Counted from the first letter of the stretch, positions 12,152-64,000 are shown. The stretch: 64,000 nt of DNA from Cyrtodaria siliqua (GCA_037043455.1 JAWPHD010000002.1:558001-622000); one strand, 5' to 3'. The notes: generated by a model not told the origin, from the letters alone. Numbers and translations: made by a program.

Positions 12152-12295
12152 TAGAAAACCACAAAGAAGGTACTCAAAGACTTGGCAGAAGCCAGAGCAA
12201 CAAGAGAATAAACCATAGAGTCGTGTAGAAAACCACAAAGAAGGTACTCAAAGACTTGGCAGAAGCCAGAGCAACAAGAGAATAAACCATAGAGT
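12152..12295 (+). repeat. 74-bp tandem duplication
   Basis: Two almost identical copies of a unit starting TAGAAAACCACAAAGAAGG, with a short spacer between them. Directly follows dispersed repeat D. Confidence 0.9.
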
Positions 12296-13398
12296 ACACG
12301 ACATCAAACATCCTTTTGGGCTTTAGGTAGACGTCATATAGGATCTGCAGCCTGTCCGGTCATCGCACAATTAAAGAGGAAAGCATGGTGGCGAACTGTA
12401 AATGGGTCCACCACCAAGCATGCAGTTGGGTGCAAAATGATAGGGTCATAACCTCTTTTGATAAACCTTTTAACACGTTTAACAAAGATAGTATGAAAGT
12501 TAAAAGTCATGTAAAACAGTTCTTGTGACACAAACTTCAGTTTTTTTTCAGTGCATTGTTTTGAACTTAGATCTCATTCGAAGGTGGGCATAGTCTGCTG
12601 ACACATTTCTAGTTCCTCAAACATTTAGCTGGCATGACATATTTGTTTCTTGAGCAATTTACCAATCAAAATCCATATTAGACATTTTGTGGGTTTCTTT
12701 TTCTTTAAAGTACTGACATTGAATAAATAAATAAATCATGGTATCATATTGCTTGCAATATGTCCCTTTAAAGTATTATTTAGAAAAAATATTGTGTTTT
12801 TGAAGACGAGACTATTCATTGACAATGCTCAACAACAGCAATAAAAGTAACATCTTGCTTTATGCTCACTAGGCAGATTATGGCTGATTAAAGATGTTTA
12901 CCAAATCCAAGTAGTGTTGATATATTGTAGAGAGACAAGTGCACTACTGACGCAGGTCCTCCCACACACATAATTAGGCTTACTCTAGTTTCCTGGATAT
13001 TGATTGCTGACTTACTTGCTTCCACTGAAGAAACATTATTGTTCATTAGGCCAGAGTTTTTTGTTTTTTTTGTTCACAGACTTTTTTCGGAAAAAGGTCC
13101 ACTTGAGGAGGGGGGAAGAAAAAAAAATTCTGAACCTTTATAAGTGTGTATCTTGTAATAGTATTAGTCACATTGTAAAAAATAAAATGGACCTGAACAA
13201 ATTTATATAACATGATCTTCTGATTTGACGTTAATTTTTAAACATGATAATTTGGTTGTTTGAAATCGGTGACCAAATAATTAATAACCAAACCTTCTTT
13301 TTTTTGAAACATTTTTGAAAAACATAGGGTCGGAGGGTTTGAGAACCAAAAAAAATCAAAAAAAATCTGGCCTTCTTGTTCCTTAGAGCGATATTTTA
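12296..13398. other. Non-coding, no gene seen
   Basis: AT-rich sequence without a supported gene, RNA or repeat array. Confidence 0.45.
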
Positions 13399-13408
13399 CC
13401 TTTTGTAT

Positions 13409-13641
13409 TGGGGCGTCTGTGGCCGAGTGGTTAGTCTCTGACTTCAAATTACGTACCTCTCACTGTTGTAGGTTCCATCTCTCATGGGCCTAGGAATCTT
13501 TTTGTGAGGAAGCTATACAGCTGGCTTGCGGAACGTCGGTGGTTCTACCAAGGTGCCTGCCCGTGCACAAAAATAACTGGAAAAGCCGCTATATGACCGC
13601 TGTTGGTGCGACTATAAAATCCAATTCAGTTCAGTTCAATT
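13409..13641 (+). mobile_element. tRNA-derived SINE, family A, internally deleted, with target-site duplication
   Basis: Same family as 9975-10244: the head GTGGCCGAGTGGTTAG, the body GCGGAACGTCGGTGGTTCTA and the tail GTTGGTGCGACTATAAAATC with (CAATT)-like repeats are present. The segment between the CCCGTGCAC block and GCTGGAAAAG is shortened. A 10-bp duplication, CCTTTTGTAT, flanks it (13399-13408 and 13642-13651). Confidence 0.88.
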
Positions 13642-13651
13642 CCTTTTGTAT

Positions 13652-14264
13652 CCTGAATGTCCTGAATATCACCGACAGTTCAAATAACCAGCGAAATATT
13701 TAAAATAGAAATTATTGAACATAATATTCCCTGTTTAGAGAAATCCAAAAATGTTGGACCCTTGAAAATAAATGCATGCTCCCAAATAAAAAATGTTTTG
13801 TTTGTATGGTGTTTTGCATCATTTTCAACACAATGTAAGTTTATATACTTGGTAAAAAAAGGTTTTGGACCAGGGTATATAAAGTCATATAAAAATAAAA
13901 CTAGTGGACAGAATTTAATTATCTTTTTTTAGTAACCAAGGTCTACCCTACCCGGTTAATTTGGTACCAAAAGCATTAAATTCCAAACAAGATTAGATTT
14001 TTAAAAAAGATCGCGAACACACAAAGGGTCTGTAAAAAATGTTGCAAAGTCCATAGAAACAATAACAGTTACAGACATTCGAGTAACCAATAAAAAGATT
14101 ATTAATTTTTGTGCAAACTTTCATTGTTAATGATAATTATTGTTGATTGTTGATCTATTGTGAATTATCAACTGAGATAATATGGGTTATGGTCGAATGT
14201 CATGGTTGAGCGATCATTGTACAAGTTCGAACACTGCCATGGTCCAAAACTTTTTTTACAGAGT
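13652..14264. other. Non-coding, no gene seen
   Basis: AT-rich sequence. Nothing recognisable. Confidence 0.45.
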
Positions 14265-14472
14265 ATATTAGACGGTCGATTTTTTTGTGGTGGAGGCAGA
14301 CCACCCACTTTTCCTGGGTGGAACCAGTGCTGTACACCTCACGTCATCTGTAAGAATCGACACTTCCTCACTTACAAGTTTAGCTCCAGGTGGGATTCGA
14401 ACCTGCAACAGTGAGAGCCAAAAAGGTTTACAACGCAACGTCGTTAACCCCTCAGCCACGGAGACGCTATAA
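14265..14472 (-). mobile_element. tRNA-derived SINE, family B, minus strand
   Basis: On the minus strand the head reads CGTCTCCGTGGCTGAGGGG (A-box region) and GCAGGTTCGAATCCCACC (B box). The body has AAGTGTCGATTCTTACAGAT and CACCCAGGAAAAGTGGGTGG. The body matches the plus-strand copy at 29706-29958. The T-run at the head junction is ambiguous and no clear target-site duplication was seen. Confidence 0.75.
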
Positions 14473-14940
14473 AAAAAAGAAAAGGAAACAAACACAAATA
14501 TTCCAACATAATTCCTTCTTTACAGAAACCCAAACATTTTGTACCCTTGAAAATAAATGCCTGATTCTGAAGAACTCAGAGACAAGTGCCATAATTTGTT
14601 TGTAAGAGATGAAGCATAATTATGCCCTTTTTTCGACTTAAATTCCCAATAAATAAACAAGGTCTTTAAAGCAGAGTGTGCTGACCTCCCACAGCTTTTG
14701 TTTATAATAAAATAGAAGACAGTAATTAAATACTGCATATTTAAATTGGAATTATGAATTTATCTTTTTTTCAAGAGTGGTTCCATTATAGTATTATATA
14801 GTTCATGATTTACATCTATGATGTAGTTGTTTGTAGTCAGATTTCTGCTATTTTTGTACTATAATTGATTTATAATTTTACAGCCATATATGCCTACCGT
14901 TCTCCTACAAAAATAGCTGGTTGACGTAATCGTGAGTTAG
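14473..14940. other. Non-coding, no gene seen
   Basis: The word CCTTGAAAATAAATGC, together with an AAACATTTTGTACCC-like stretch, recurs from about 13745-13780, hinting at an old duplication. No gene. Confidence 0.4.
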
Positions 14941-15070
14941 GATCTCCTTTAGTGGTCTACTGTTACCACTGGTTAATCGTGACATTTAGGATCTCCTTCA
15001 GTGGTCTACTGTTACCGCTGGTTAATCGTGACATTAAGGGTCTCCTTCAGTGGTCTACTGTTACCGCTGG
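14941..15070 (+). repeat. 49-bp tandem repeat, 2.7 copies
   Basis: Units begin GATCTCCTTYAGTGGTCTAC and contain TGTTACCRCTGG and TTAATCGTGACATT. Period 49 bp. Confidence 0.88.
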
Positions 15071-15221
15071 AACAGTAGGATATGGCAGCAGTATATGAAG
15101 AGATGTAATTTGGCAGAATAATCTCCACCCACTAAGCACTAAAAGTGTGGTAGCACCACATGAAGCACATGCATTATTAAAGGGACATGCCGATTCTGAA
15201 TAGATTTACACCCACATGATT

Positions 15222-15330
15222 AAGGTGGCACACGCCCACCTGGATATATACATATACATCAACTCTGAAGATATTATTTACACCCACATGAATTATTAAG
15301 TTGGCACACGCCAGTCTGGATATATAGAGG
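15222..15330 (+). repeat. Imperfect direct duplication
   Basis: Two copies of a segment with GGTGGCACACGCCCACCTGG-like and GAAGATATTATTTACACCCA words. Part of it recurs a third time at 15884-15924. Confidence 0.65.
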
Positions 15331-15339
15331 ATATTTGTT

Positions 15340-15840
15340 GTTTTGGAGTGAATAACAGATTTTATTACATTTCTATGGGTGAAAGATTGGGATTTCTCAG
15401 TGAAAGAATATTCATAATCGCTAAATATTAATAACTACCTCCTAACACAAAAATAACTAACTGCAACATTGAGTTAAGACGTCAATAACGTGTTGGTGAC
15501 GTCGACGTCATCTGCCGATAACGCTAAATAAAGCGAATAATTTTGGTTAAAATCATACATAATCTGATTAGTTTTCACACTTCTCGATGAAATAAATAGA
15601 GATTATTTAACTGTTGTGATCGATTATATGGAAATCCTTCACTCGATGGTAGGCGTGTGTTGTTTTTTCACTCACTTGCTAACGCTCGTTTGTGAAAAGA
15701 ACCACAAGACTACAATCTCGTGAAGGGTTTCCCTATAATTGATCCCAGCAGTTAAATAAGCTCTATTTATTTCATCTAGAAGTGTGAAAACTTTATATTT
15801 TCACGAATGAATTTTAGCTATGAAATACCACTTTTATTTC
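15340..15840. mobile_element. Foldback element with long terminal inverted repeats, family FB
   Basis: At 15571-15789 two arms of about 60 bp are inverted: GTTTTCACACTTCTCGATGA, GAAATAAATAGAG and TATGGAAATCCTTCACTCGA on the left, and their reverse complements on the right. Upstream (15354-15540) lies TTACATTTCTATGGGTGAAA, CGCTAAATATTAATAACTA and GTGACGTCGACGTCATC, blocks that recur around other FB copies at 58.3, 59.7-60.0 and 61.5-62.4 kb. No transposase. Boundaries are approximate. Confidence 0.65.
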
Positions 15841-15980
15841 ATTGCTAAAATCCACTATTTGACTGTTAAGCATAAAATAAATACATATACATCAATCGGA
15901 AGATATTATTTAAACCCACCTTTGAGAAATTTCATCTCTCCATGTTGTTTAAATAAAAGTTGAACGCAAATAAATAGATA

Positions 15981-16265
15981 CCGTATAATCCCTAATTAAC
16001 ACCACTCCGTTAATAAACGCCCTCCTCCCCCCACCATTTTTTTTTCAGTTAATCTGTTTCATTCACAGTGGAACACACAAAATCACTAGAAAACTTAAAA
16101 TCTGATGCATTAGTTGATTGATTGACATGCAGAGGTTTTCTTGGTAAAGAAAATCATTAATTAATGTCTGATTTAACAGTTAAATTATGTATTTTTGTTC
16201 TCAAATAAATGCCTCTGCTTTTCAAAAATTATGGGGGTGGGCAGGATTTATTAGGGATTATACGA
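15981..16265. mobile_element. MITE with about 16-bp terminal inverted repeats
   Basis: The left end CGTATAATCCCTAATTA is mirrored at the right by TTAGGGATTATACG (ending at 16264). The interior is AT-rich and non-coding, about 285 bp long, and contains C-rich and G-rich patches next to the ends. The flanking TA/AT does not give a clear duplication. Confidence 0.65.
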
Positions 16266-16549
16266 TGATAGTATATATATCATGAAATAAATATACATCT
16301 ATGATGAATAATTATGTTGAATGCGGGTGCTCTGGTTTCAAGTCCAGTGTGCTATTCACTGGGCAATGCCAGCAAGTAAAAAGAACACATAACGATATAT
16401 CGTGCTGATAATATTGTTTTCTGTAATCAGTCTTTTTTTTTTCTCATTAGCTCAGCCAAGCTCGTCAACTTCCGATGCTTTTCTGATGTTTATATTTTTC
16501 AAATGAATTTTATTAAAACAGTTAGTGAGCTTGTGTTTTTAGAGGTTCA

Positions 16550-16820
16550 TTCAAGTGAACTGTGTTCTGGTTGAATGATTTTTGGCAGAGTTATGGCCCT
16601 TGAAAAGGTTTCTAATTACACACACTTTATCTGGACAGTCCTTCTGAACCCTTGCTGGATTTCAACCAAACTTGGTAAGAATGATTAGTATCAAGCCTTG
16701 TTTCACATATTGTTAATCATGTTCCGATTTTTGGCAGAGTTCTGGCCTTATACGCACATTTTTCCAGACAGTTTCTCCTGAACCCCTCGCTTCAGGCCCA
16801 TTTGAGCCGCTTGTTCTCTC
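16550..16820 (+). mobile_element. Decayed core-repeat element
   Basis: Two imperfect units contain TTTTTGGCAGAGTT(A/C)TGGCC and CCTTCTGAACCC or TCTCCTGAACCCC, a core style seen in the other tandem-core elements. A 5' hairpin was not clearly found. Confidence 0.4.
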
Positions 16821-17074
16821 TTTCAGGGAAATGGTAATTCTTGTTACAGAGGACATGCACCAAATATTTGAGAGAAAATGTGTAATAATACCAAATAATA
16901 GTCGTTTAATTGAGAATATGACAAATTATACAAAACCAAACTCCCTTTGAATCTTTTGAATTATGTTTTTGTACGTAAATACAACGACAATGACCTGACT
17001 GAGAAAATTGTTAGAAACCTCACCAAATGTAGAATATTTTGGATCCAGAATTGTTTTATTATCATTAGGCGGAA

Positions 17075-17390
17075 AAAAAATATACCTGTGTTTCCGGTGG
17101 CCCGACCGACCCTATTTTTAAGGGGCCGACCCTAAAACTTTATGATGAAAAAAAATAAATTGTTCTGAACAATGATTTATCACAATATATCGAGGTAAAC
17201 TGACATCACAGAGAAACTTTCAGTTGTATCATCAACTTGTATGGGGTTTATGAGGTAAATACATGTAGAATCTGACAATATCTTGCTCCAAAAAAAAAAA
17301 GAAAAAAAAGAAAATGCCTACCGACCTACCCTAATTTTTAAGAGCATGCAATAGGAAACACAACTATTTTTATTTTTTTTTGCCTTACTT
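17075..17390 (+). mobile_element. Dispersed repeat F, copy 1
   Basis: Left end GTGTTTCCGGTGGCCCGACC with GACCCTATTTTTAAGGGGCC; right end CCTACCCTAATTTTTAAGAG and CAATAGGAAACACAAC. The ends are partly inverted copies of each other (GTGTTTCC / GGAAACAC). Related to 35934-36095 and 8655-8705. Looks like a MITE with poly-purine interior. Confidence 0.55.
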
Positions 17391-17639
17391 ATTACGGTCT
17401 TGTCTCTATGTGACAACACTCACTGACTGCTGTATCCAATATGATGTTGTGGGAGGAAAATCCAATTTAATATGCAATGATTTAAGCCTGATTATTGAAT
17501 GCTGTACTCCCACACAAGACATGAACTGTCAATACTAATCATAATCGTGCTGTTACGCTCAGTCAGTACAGTTAAACTTTCTACGATCAAAAACCTTCAT
17601 AGGGAAAGTAATTGTTTTGGATATTCAGCTTCGGTGAAA

Positions 17640-18570
17640 CTGCCAATGGTTAGCATATTGGTGGTGCAAAGTGCCAGAGGTAGCACACTGTACATGTAAT
17701 GCTCAAAAAGGTAACCAGTTGGCGGTGCAAAGTGCCAGAGATTAGGCCTGTTGGCGGCACAATACACCAGAGATAAGCCAGTTGGCGGTGCAATATGCCA
17801 GCGGTTAGCACATTGTCTGTAACATGTCAAAGGTTAGCTTATTGGCGGTGCAATACGTCAGAGGTTTGCATGTTGGCAGTACAATACACCAGAGGCTAGC
17901 CAATTGGTGGTGCAATACACCAGAGGTAAGCCAGTTGGTGGTGCAATATGCCAGAGTTTAGCACGTTGTCTGTAACATGTCAAAGGTTAGCATGTTGGCA
18001 GTGCAATAACACCAGAGGTTAGCATGTTGGCAGTACAATACACCAGAGGCTAGCCAATTGGTGGTGCAATATGCCAGAGGTTAGCAAATTGGTGGTGCAA
18101 TATTATATGCCAGAGGTTAGCACTTGTCTGTAACATGTCAAAGGTTAGCAAGTTGGCGGTGTAATACACCAGAGGCTAGCCAGTTGGTGGTGCAATATAC
18201 GAGAGGTTAGCCAATTGGTGGTGCAATATGCCAGAGGTTAGCATGTTGTCTGTAACATGTCAGAGGTTAGCATGTGGCGGTGCAATGCGTCAGAGGTTAG
18301 CGTTTTGGCAGTACAATACACCAGAGGTTAGCCAGTTGGTGGTGCAATATGCCAGAGGTTAGCACGTTGTCTGTAACATGTCAAAGGTTAGCATGTTGGC
18401 AGTACAATACACCATAGGCTAGCCAGTTGGTGGTGCAATACACCAGAGATTAGCCAGTTGGTGGTGCAATATGCCAGACGTTGTCTGTGTAACATGTCAA
18501 AGGCTAGCATGTTGTGTAATAGTCATATGGTTAGCATGTTGGCGATGCAATATGCCAGAGGTTAGAATGT
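17640..18570 (+). repeat. Approximately 29-bp minisatellite
   Basis: About 30 units with the core GTTGGTGGTGCAATATGCCA and GAGGTTAGC. Interspersed variants read GTTGTCTGTAACATGTCAAA and recur at fairly regular distances, giving a higher-order pattern. Non-coding. Confidence 0.92.
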
Positions 18571-18574
18571 TAGC

Positions 18575-19290
18575 AGAGTAAGCGGACCAATAACCGCAGA
18601 GTTATGGCTCTTGATTTAGTTAAAAATGCTATAGTTTGCCTCGTTAAGACGATAGGGCCTTCATTTTTCATCCGATCTTTACGAAACTTTACCAGATTGT
18701 TAATATTAATGAAAGCTAGGACAAATACGAAAACCAGCCAGATCGGACCAGTAACAGCAGAGTTAGGGCCCTTGATTTAGTTTGTAATTTGAAAATGCCA
18801 TATTTTGCCTCGTTAAGACATAGGGCCTTTATTGTTCATCCGATGTTTACCAAACTTTAACAGTTTGTTAGTGTCAATGAAAGCTCGGCCAAGTTCGAAA
18901 ACCAGCCAGATAGGACTAGTAACAGCGGAGTTATGGCCCTTAATTTAGTTAAAAATGCTATATTTTGCCTCGTTAAGACGATAGGGTCTTCATTTTTTAT
19001 CTGATCTTTACCATTATTTGTTTAGAATGTTAATATAACCCCCACCCCCCAAAAAACATTTTTATGAAATTTCATTCATAGAAGAAAGTTGGACAAATTA
19101 AAAACTACCCAAGCAGACTTATTGCCAAGGATTACCAGGTGAGCGATCTAAGCCCTTCCTGGCCCTGTTTTTATTGCAATATTTTAAAAGCAGTACTGAT
19201 GGGAATTTTATGTCGACAAACCCTGATATAAGAGCCGTTTTAGCCAGTAGAGCGTCCACAGGCCCTCTTGGGCTTCTTGGGCCTCTTGTT
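18575..19290 (+). mobile_element. Tandem-core element with about 155-bp units
   Basis: Three units carry GCAGAGTTATGGCTCTTGAT, TTTTGCCTCGTTAAGACGAT and GAAAACCAGCCAGAT. It terminates in GGGCCTCTTGTT (19279-19290), similar to the CCTCTTGTT end of the family at 37.8-48.9 kb. Confidence 0.6.
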
Positions 19291-19980
19291 AAAAGTTTAG
19301 AATATTTGTAGAAATTGATGAGTAATGATACTCACAATTTTAAAAAACTGAGGGGATTTGAAAAAAAAAGTATGAGTAAAATACTAATTAACTCTGCTTG
19401 TCTACAGTTCTGCCGGGACTGGGAGTGAGTGGTTCGAAATATACCGGTATTGCGTTCAAAATGCCGGTGGTTTCTTCCCTTCATTTAGATTATACAGAAC
19501 AATGGACCTGCATAACCGTCTTTATATTTTATCTATTTCTTTCACAGCACTGATGTAATGCTGTAGGTTTCACTTGCATTATACAATAACCTTGATCAAC
19601 ATGATTAAATTACATACGAAATTAAAATGCACTTTTGTTATTAAAACAGAATATATCGGTTTCGTTCTGCTTTCACAGCCCTGGGATGTAATGCTGTAGG
19701 ATACAATAACCTTGATCCACATCATTATATTACATATGAAATTAAAATGCACTTTGTTATTTAAAAAATATATCCCTTTGAGACAAACAAGCCTCGTCTG
19801 GTGTAAATTTATTGATTTAAAGGAGAAAGTGCAAACTATCCTGTGATATATACTCACGGTCAGTGAAAACGCACCACAAAACAAATACTTCTAAAAGTTA
19901 GAACTTTGAGCATTTTGGACAAAATATGATATAATCCATATAACGAGTCGACATTTAAAAAAAAAAAAATGTGCATATCT
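19291..19980. other. Non-coding with a local direct duplication
   Basis: AATAACCTTGATCAACATGA, followed by ACATACGAAATTAAAATGCAC, at 19586-19632 recurs at 19707-19753 with a few changes. The minus-strand open frame spanning it is explained by this duplication. No gene. Confidence 0.5.
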
Positions 19981-19987
19981 GGATTTA

Positions 19988-20078
19988 GTGCATTTCACAT
20001 TGTTATGAAATGCACGTGCATTTCACATTGTTATGAAATGCACGTGCATTTCACATTGTTATTAAATGCACGTGCATT
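19988..20078. repeat. Array of self-complementary 28-bp units
   Basis: Three and a half units read GTGCATTTCA-CATTGTTA-TGAAATGCAC. Each unit is itself an inverted repeat with 10-bp arms, and adjacent units meet in the palindrome GCACGTGC. The period is 28 bp. Confidence 0.85.
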
Positions 20079-20352
20079 TCCGGTTTTCTTCAGTTACATT
20101 GCATCATTTTCTTGTAAACATTAATTGCCTAATACTGTCAGAAGTCAAACAATAAAAAGGCCAGTAAAACCAATTTGCATTTATTCCGAGACAGATTAAT
20201 GCAGCTTAAAATTTAGTGGAACAGTTTTCTTTTTAAGATTATTAAACAATGTTAAATGACAAGGTAAATAACTGCGTAACTGCTTGTCTTAAAAGCCTAC
20301 CCATAAACATGTAACACAAGTAAAGCATCACAAGTTATGCATTCAGTAGTTT

Positions 20353-21560
20353 TTGGCTTGCCTTTTCGAAGAAAAAAGAGACATAGGTTTTGCTTTTCCG
20401 GCGGCGGTGTTGAGGGCGAAGGCGTCAACATTCAAGTTTTGCGTTTAGGTAATTTTCTCGCAAACTGTATGCACTAGATCTTTCAAACTTTGCTTATAGT
20501 TGTGTCTTGGGTGGTACATCGCAACATGACAAAGCAATTGTGGAAGTGACCTTGACCCTCCAAGCAAAGGGCAGATAACTTTATATTTTTGACCTTCAAC
20601 TTTTGCGTTTAGGTCATTTGTTTCACAAGCTATATGCACTAGACCTTTCAAACTTTGCTTATAGTTGTATCTTGGGTGGTACATTGCAACGTGACAAAGC
20701 AAATGTGGAAGTGACCTTGACCCTCCAAGCAAAGGGCAGATTTATTAACTTAATAATTTTGACCTTCAACTTATGCGTTTATGTCATTTTTTTCACAAAA
20801 TTTATGCACTAGACCTTTCAAACTTTGCTTATAGTTGTATCTTGGGTGGTACATTGCAATGTGACAAAGCGAAGGTGGATGTGACATTTACCCTCCAAGC
20901 AAAGAGCAGATAACTTAATAATTTTTACCTTCAACTTTTACGTTTAGGTCAATTTCTCACAAACTGTATGCACTAGACCTTTCAAACTGTGCTTATAGTT
21001 GTATCTTGGGTGGTACATTGCAATGTGACAAAGCAAATGTGGAAGTGACCTTGACCCTCCAAGCAAAGGGCAGATAACTTAATAATGCTTTCCTTCAACT
21101 TTTGCGTTTAGGTAATTTTTTCACAAACTGTATGCACTAGACCTTTCAAACTTTGCTTATAGTTGTCTTTTGGGTGGTACATTGCAATGTGACAAAGCAA
21201 ATGGGATGTGACCTTATCCTCCAAGCAAAGGGCAGATAACCTTATAATTTTAACCTCCAGCTTTTGTGTTTATGTCACTTTTTCACAAACTGTATGCTCA
21301 AGACCTTTCAAACTTCGCTTATAGTTGTTTCTTGGGTAGTACATCACAACGTTTAAAAAAGCAAAGGATGATGTGACATTTACCCTCCAAGCAAAGGGCA
21401 GATAACCTTAATTGTTACATTTACAGCACTTTCTCATGAACAATAATTATCCCGTAGATTCTTTAAACCTAGTTTATAGCATTATCTTTGGAAGACAAAA
21501 TATTCTATTTTGACATAGTTGTGTCTTGGGTAGTGCATCTTTTTGGATGCATGAATTTCA
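20353..21560 (+). mobile_element. Hairpin-headed tandem-core element, family 4 (about 166-bp core)
   Basis: The head GCCTTTTCGAAGAAAAAAGA can fold and is followed by a GGCGGCGGTG patch. Then come about six units with TTGCGTTTAGGTCATTT, CACTAGACCTTTCAAACTTT, CTTGGGTGGTACATTGCAA and CCTCCAAGCAAAGGGCAGAT. Units decay toward the right end. A second, shorter copy lies at 43981-44354. Non-coding, non-autonomous. Confidence 0.75.
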
Positions 21561-22075
21561 TTTATGACCTTGACCTACTTTTTGGGGCTAATTTTTTTTA
21601 ATTTTTTTTTTTTTATCCATTTTGTTTTTAAACAAATGCACTTATGCACAAATGCCTCCGTTAGGTGAGACATGTGAATCCGTGGATTTCTTGTATTCTA
21701 AATGGATTTCGAATAATCCAACAGCATAAACAGATGGAGTTAACGGTGCGTTTTCATTGACCATCAGTATATCATGCCTTTATACAAACCATACCAAAGT
21801 CACCTTTGTGATATTATAATGTCAAAATGTATAAACATGATGATCTCAAGCACTAATTAACTTCCTCTGTTGTTGTTTATAACCAAATCTGCATCAATAC
21901 TCAAACATCTGTCTGCAATATCTTAGAGCATAATGGTCATATGTTCAAAATGTGCTTGTATGTTCCTGAACATCTGGGGAAATGTTAATGGCTGATACAT
22001 TTAGCTAATTGCTTCTGTGGTTATTTAATAATCACCACACAGAACTCTTGACACTGCATACTGCAACATGATTTT
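21561..22075. other. Non-coding, no gene seen
   Basis: A poly-T tract lies around 21593-21614. No supported gene. Confidence 0.45.
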
Positions 22076-22620
22076 TTTATGCTCCTGAATTGAAGGGTTA
22101 TGTAGTAATCGCACCATTTGTCCGTCCATCAGTCTGTCTGTCCGAGCTAATGGTTAGGGGCATTTAACTAAGAAGCTCCTAAAATGATCTATAAAATGTA
22201 AAGGAGGAAAAAGCTTAATAAACCTGAAAAGTGAGAACTTTTGTTTGTTTGTTTGTTCGTCCGAAACAAAAATGTCGGTAATTGCAAGAAACTTTACACA
22301 AATGTTAATCAAAATATGAAAGTTTGATGCGTAAAAATCAGGTCCTTACATCTTATGTGATGGTCACACTTGGAGATCAAATGAACTTCGGAAGTGGGGT
22401 GGTGGAGCGGGGGTGAGGGGTGGAGGTTTGGTCCACTTTTCACAAACTGGCAATATTTCTTTTTCATTTGGTTTGAACACTTTTTATTTCAAAGGTTGGC
22501 GCACTTGTCACATACTGGCGACATTTCTTGTTTATTTGGTTTGAACATATTTTATTTATTGGCACACTTGTCACATACTGGCAACAGATTTACATACTAT
22601 ACAAATGTTACATAGGATAA
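22076..22620 (+). mobile_element. Decayed core-repeat element
   Basis: Starts with TGCTCCTGAATTGAAGGGTT and GTAGTAATCGCACCATTTGT, then a CCGTCCATCAGTCTGTCTG run. Further on, two units share TTTGGTTTGAACA and CACTTGTCACATACTGGC. The TAATCGCACC head block is shared with the minus-strand element ending at 52952. Confidence 0.5.
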
Positions 22621-23139
22621 TAAATGGATTGGAACGAAAGCAAAATGCTTATAGAGATCCTCTCCATTTGAGAAGTAATTTTCATGCATAACAATTTACA
22701 TAGCGGTTAAATTAAATATGTTTTCAATAAGAAAAAATCAAACACATAATGTTGTTGCATTAAGGAAAGGATTAAGTCAGAAATAAAGCTTTGAATATCT
22801 GTTTCAGAGACACAGACAAATCTTGTTGACATTTTTGTTTGTTGTCATTTGGTAATATCATTTGGAACATAACGGTTAATGTTTTTTGTCATAAGAAATA
22901 CAGTGATGCTAAGATAATGTGATTGCTGGGTAACATTACAAAAAATGCTGCCTTCCAGTTGGAACGTCACTGTAGGTGTGACATTACAACAGGGTACCAC
23001 ACAGCAAAATATTAAATATCAGTCTGGGATTTTATCATGGGGGACTAACATGAGGTACATGTAAGATAAAAGCAATTACTATAAAACTGTTATTCATGTT
23101 TGACATTCTTACTGATGCTGTGGTTTATATATTTGACAG
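22621..23139. other. Sequence immediately upstream of the first coding exon
   Basis: No repeat or promoter element was recognised. The acceptor-like TTTATATATTTGACAG ends at 23139, so this is read as intron rather than promoter. No TATA box or initiator can be assigned. Confidence 0.4.
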
Positions 23140-23146
23140 ACTGAAG

Positions 23147-63565
<40,419 letters not shown>

Positions 63566-63733
63566 GTATGCTTGTTTTATTCTGCTCTACTAATTATTCC
63601 GAGAATCCCACCCAGCCCAGTGCATGGAGATGATGTTCCACAAGCTGTTCAAAATTAATGTTCTGCCTCTAAAGTCGCACAATATTTATCCGGTGAAGAA
63701 CGAAAAATTGAATAACCTTTTGCCTATGTATTT

Positions 63734-64000
63734 TTAGCTCTACTGATCAGCTAAAAATAGATTTTTTAAATACAAGTTTGTAGCGACTTCTTCTTGAAAA
63801 CTATAAGTGATATTGATATGGGACTTTTTCTAAAATGATCAGCATGACATGATGTTGGTCCTTGTCGAAAATCGTTTTGATTTGACGATAAACATGGCTG
63901 CCAGCGGCCATCTTTGTTTACATAGAGTTATATAATGAAAACTTGTAGCGACTACTCCTCTGAAACTACTTGACGGATTTTCATGAAACTTCACAGGAAT
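63734..64000 (+). mobile_element. Family 7 tandem-core element, deleted head, runs off the window
   Basis: TTTTTAGCTCTACTGATCAG is joined directly to CTAAAAATAGATTTTTTAAA, so the second half of the head, the GTCCGTCC run and the first half-core are deleted. The cores that follow match 47860-48110 very closely and continue to the window end. Confidence 0.85.

Noticed and set aside
12334..12531. Small open frames scattered in AT-rich sequence
   Set aside because: Length is within chance expectation, and no domain, splice continuity or conserved motif was visible.

Overview
This window is eukaryotic nuclear DNA, most likely from a bivalve mollusc. It is AT-rich, it has no operon-like packing, and it holds one multi-exon gene with standard GT-AG introns diluted in tens of kilobases of tandem and dispersed repeats. 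The repeat style fits a bivalve: hairpin-headed elements with a GTCCGTCC-type run followed by cores of about 145-180 bp containing AAGGTCA, and tRNA-derived SINEs ending in (CAATT)n or (CAAA)n. The species cannot be read from the sequence alone.

The only convincing gene lies on the + strand. Seven consecutive coding exons (23147-23288, 28469-28569, 33776-33916, 50138-50234, 53525-53669, 54732-54872, 63466-63565) join with compatible phases into 289 codons without a stop. The product is the N-terminal part of an R3H plus SUZ domain protein of the R3HDM1/R3HDM2/ARPP21/Encore group, an RNA-binding cytoplasmic family. The first coding exon follows a splice acceptor, so 5' UTR exons should lie upstream. 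The gene continues past base 64000.

Layout: 1-23139 is upstream or 5'-intron sequence with several minisatellites (1.5-4.15 kb, 4.7-5.0 kb, 17.6-18.6 kb), core-repeat elements, SINEs with clear target-site duplications, a broken hAT transposase and foldback elements. Introns 1 and 2 (23.3-33.8 kb) carry an approximately 800-bp TA-flanked MITE and two related minisatellites. Intron 3 (33.9-50.1 kb) is mostly a pile of one hairpin-headed, Helitron-like tandem-core family (37.8-48.9 kb). Introns 4-6 carry convergent core-repeat elements, a roughly 1.1-kb palindrome inside a 20-bp minisatellite, and more foldback and SINE copies.

The most unusual feature is that two splice junctions of this gene have become minisatellites. 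The end of coding exon 2 with its GTAAGT donor is repeated about 20 times (28531-29544, unit 52/53 bp). The acceptor and start of coding exon 5 is repeated 7 times (53161-53563, unit about 59 bp). In both arrays the outermost copy, adjoining the unique exon body, is the one that keeps the frame open. Most other long open frames in the window are artefacts of tandem repeats.
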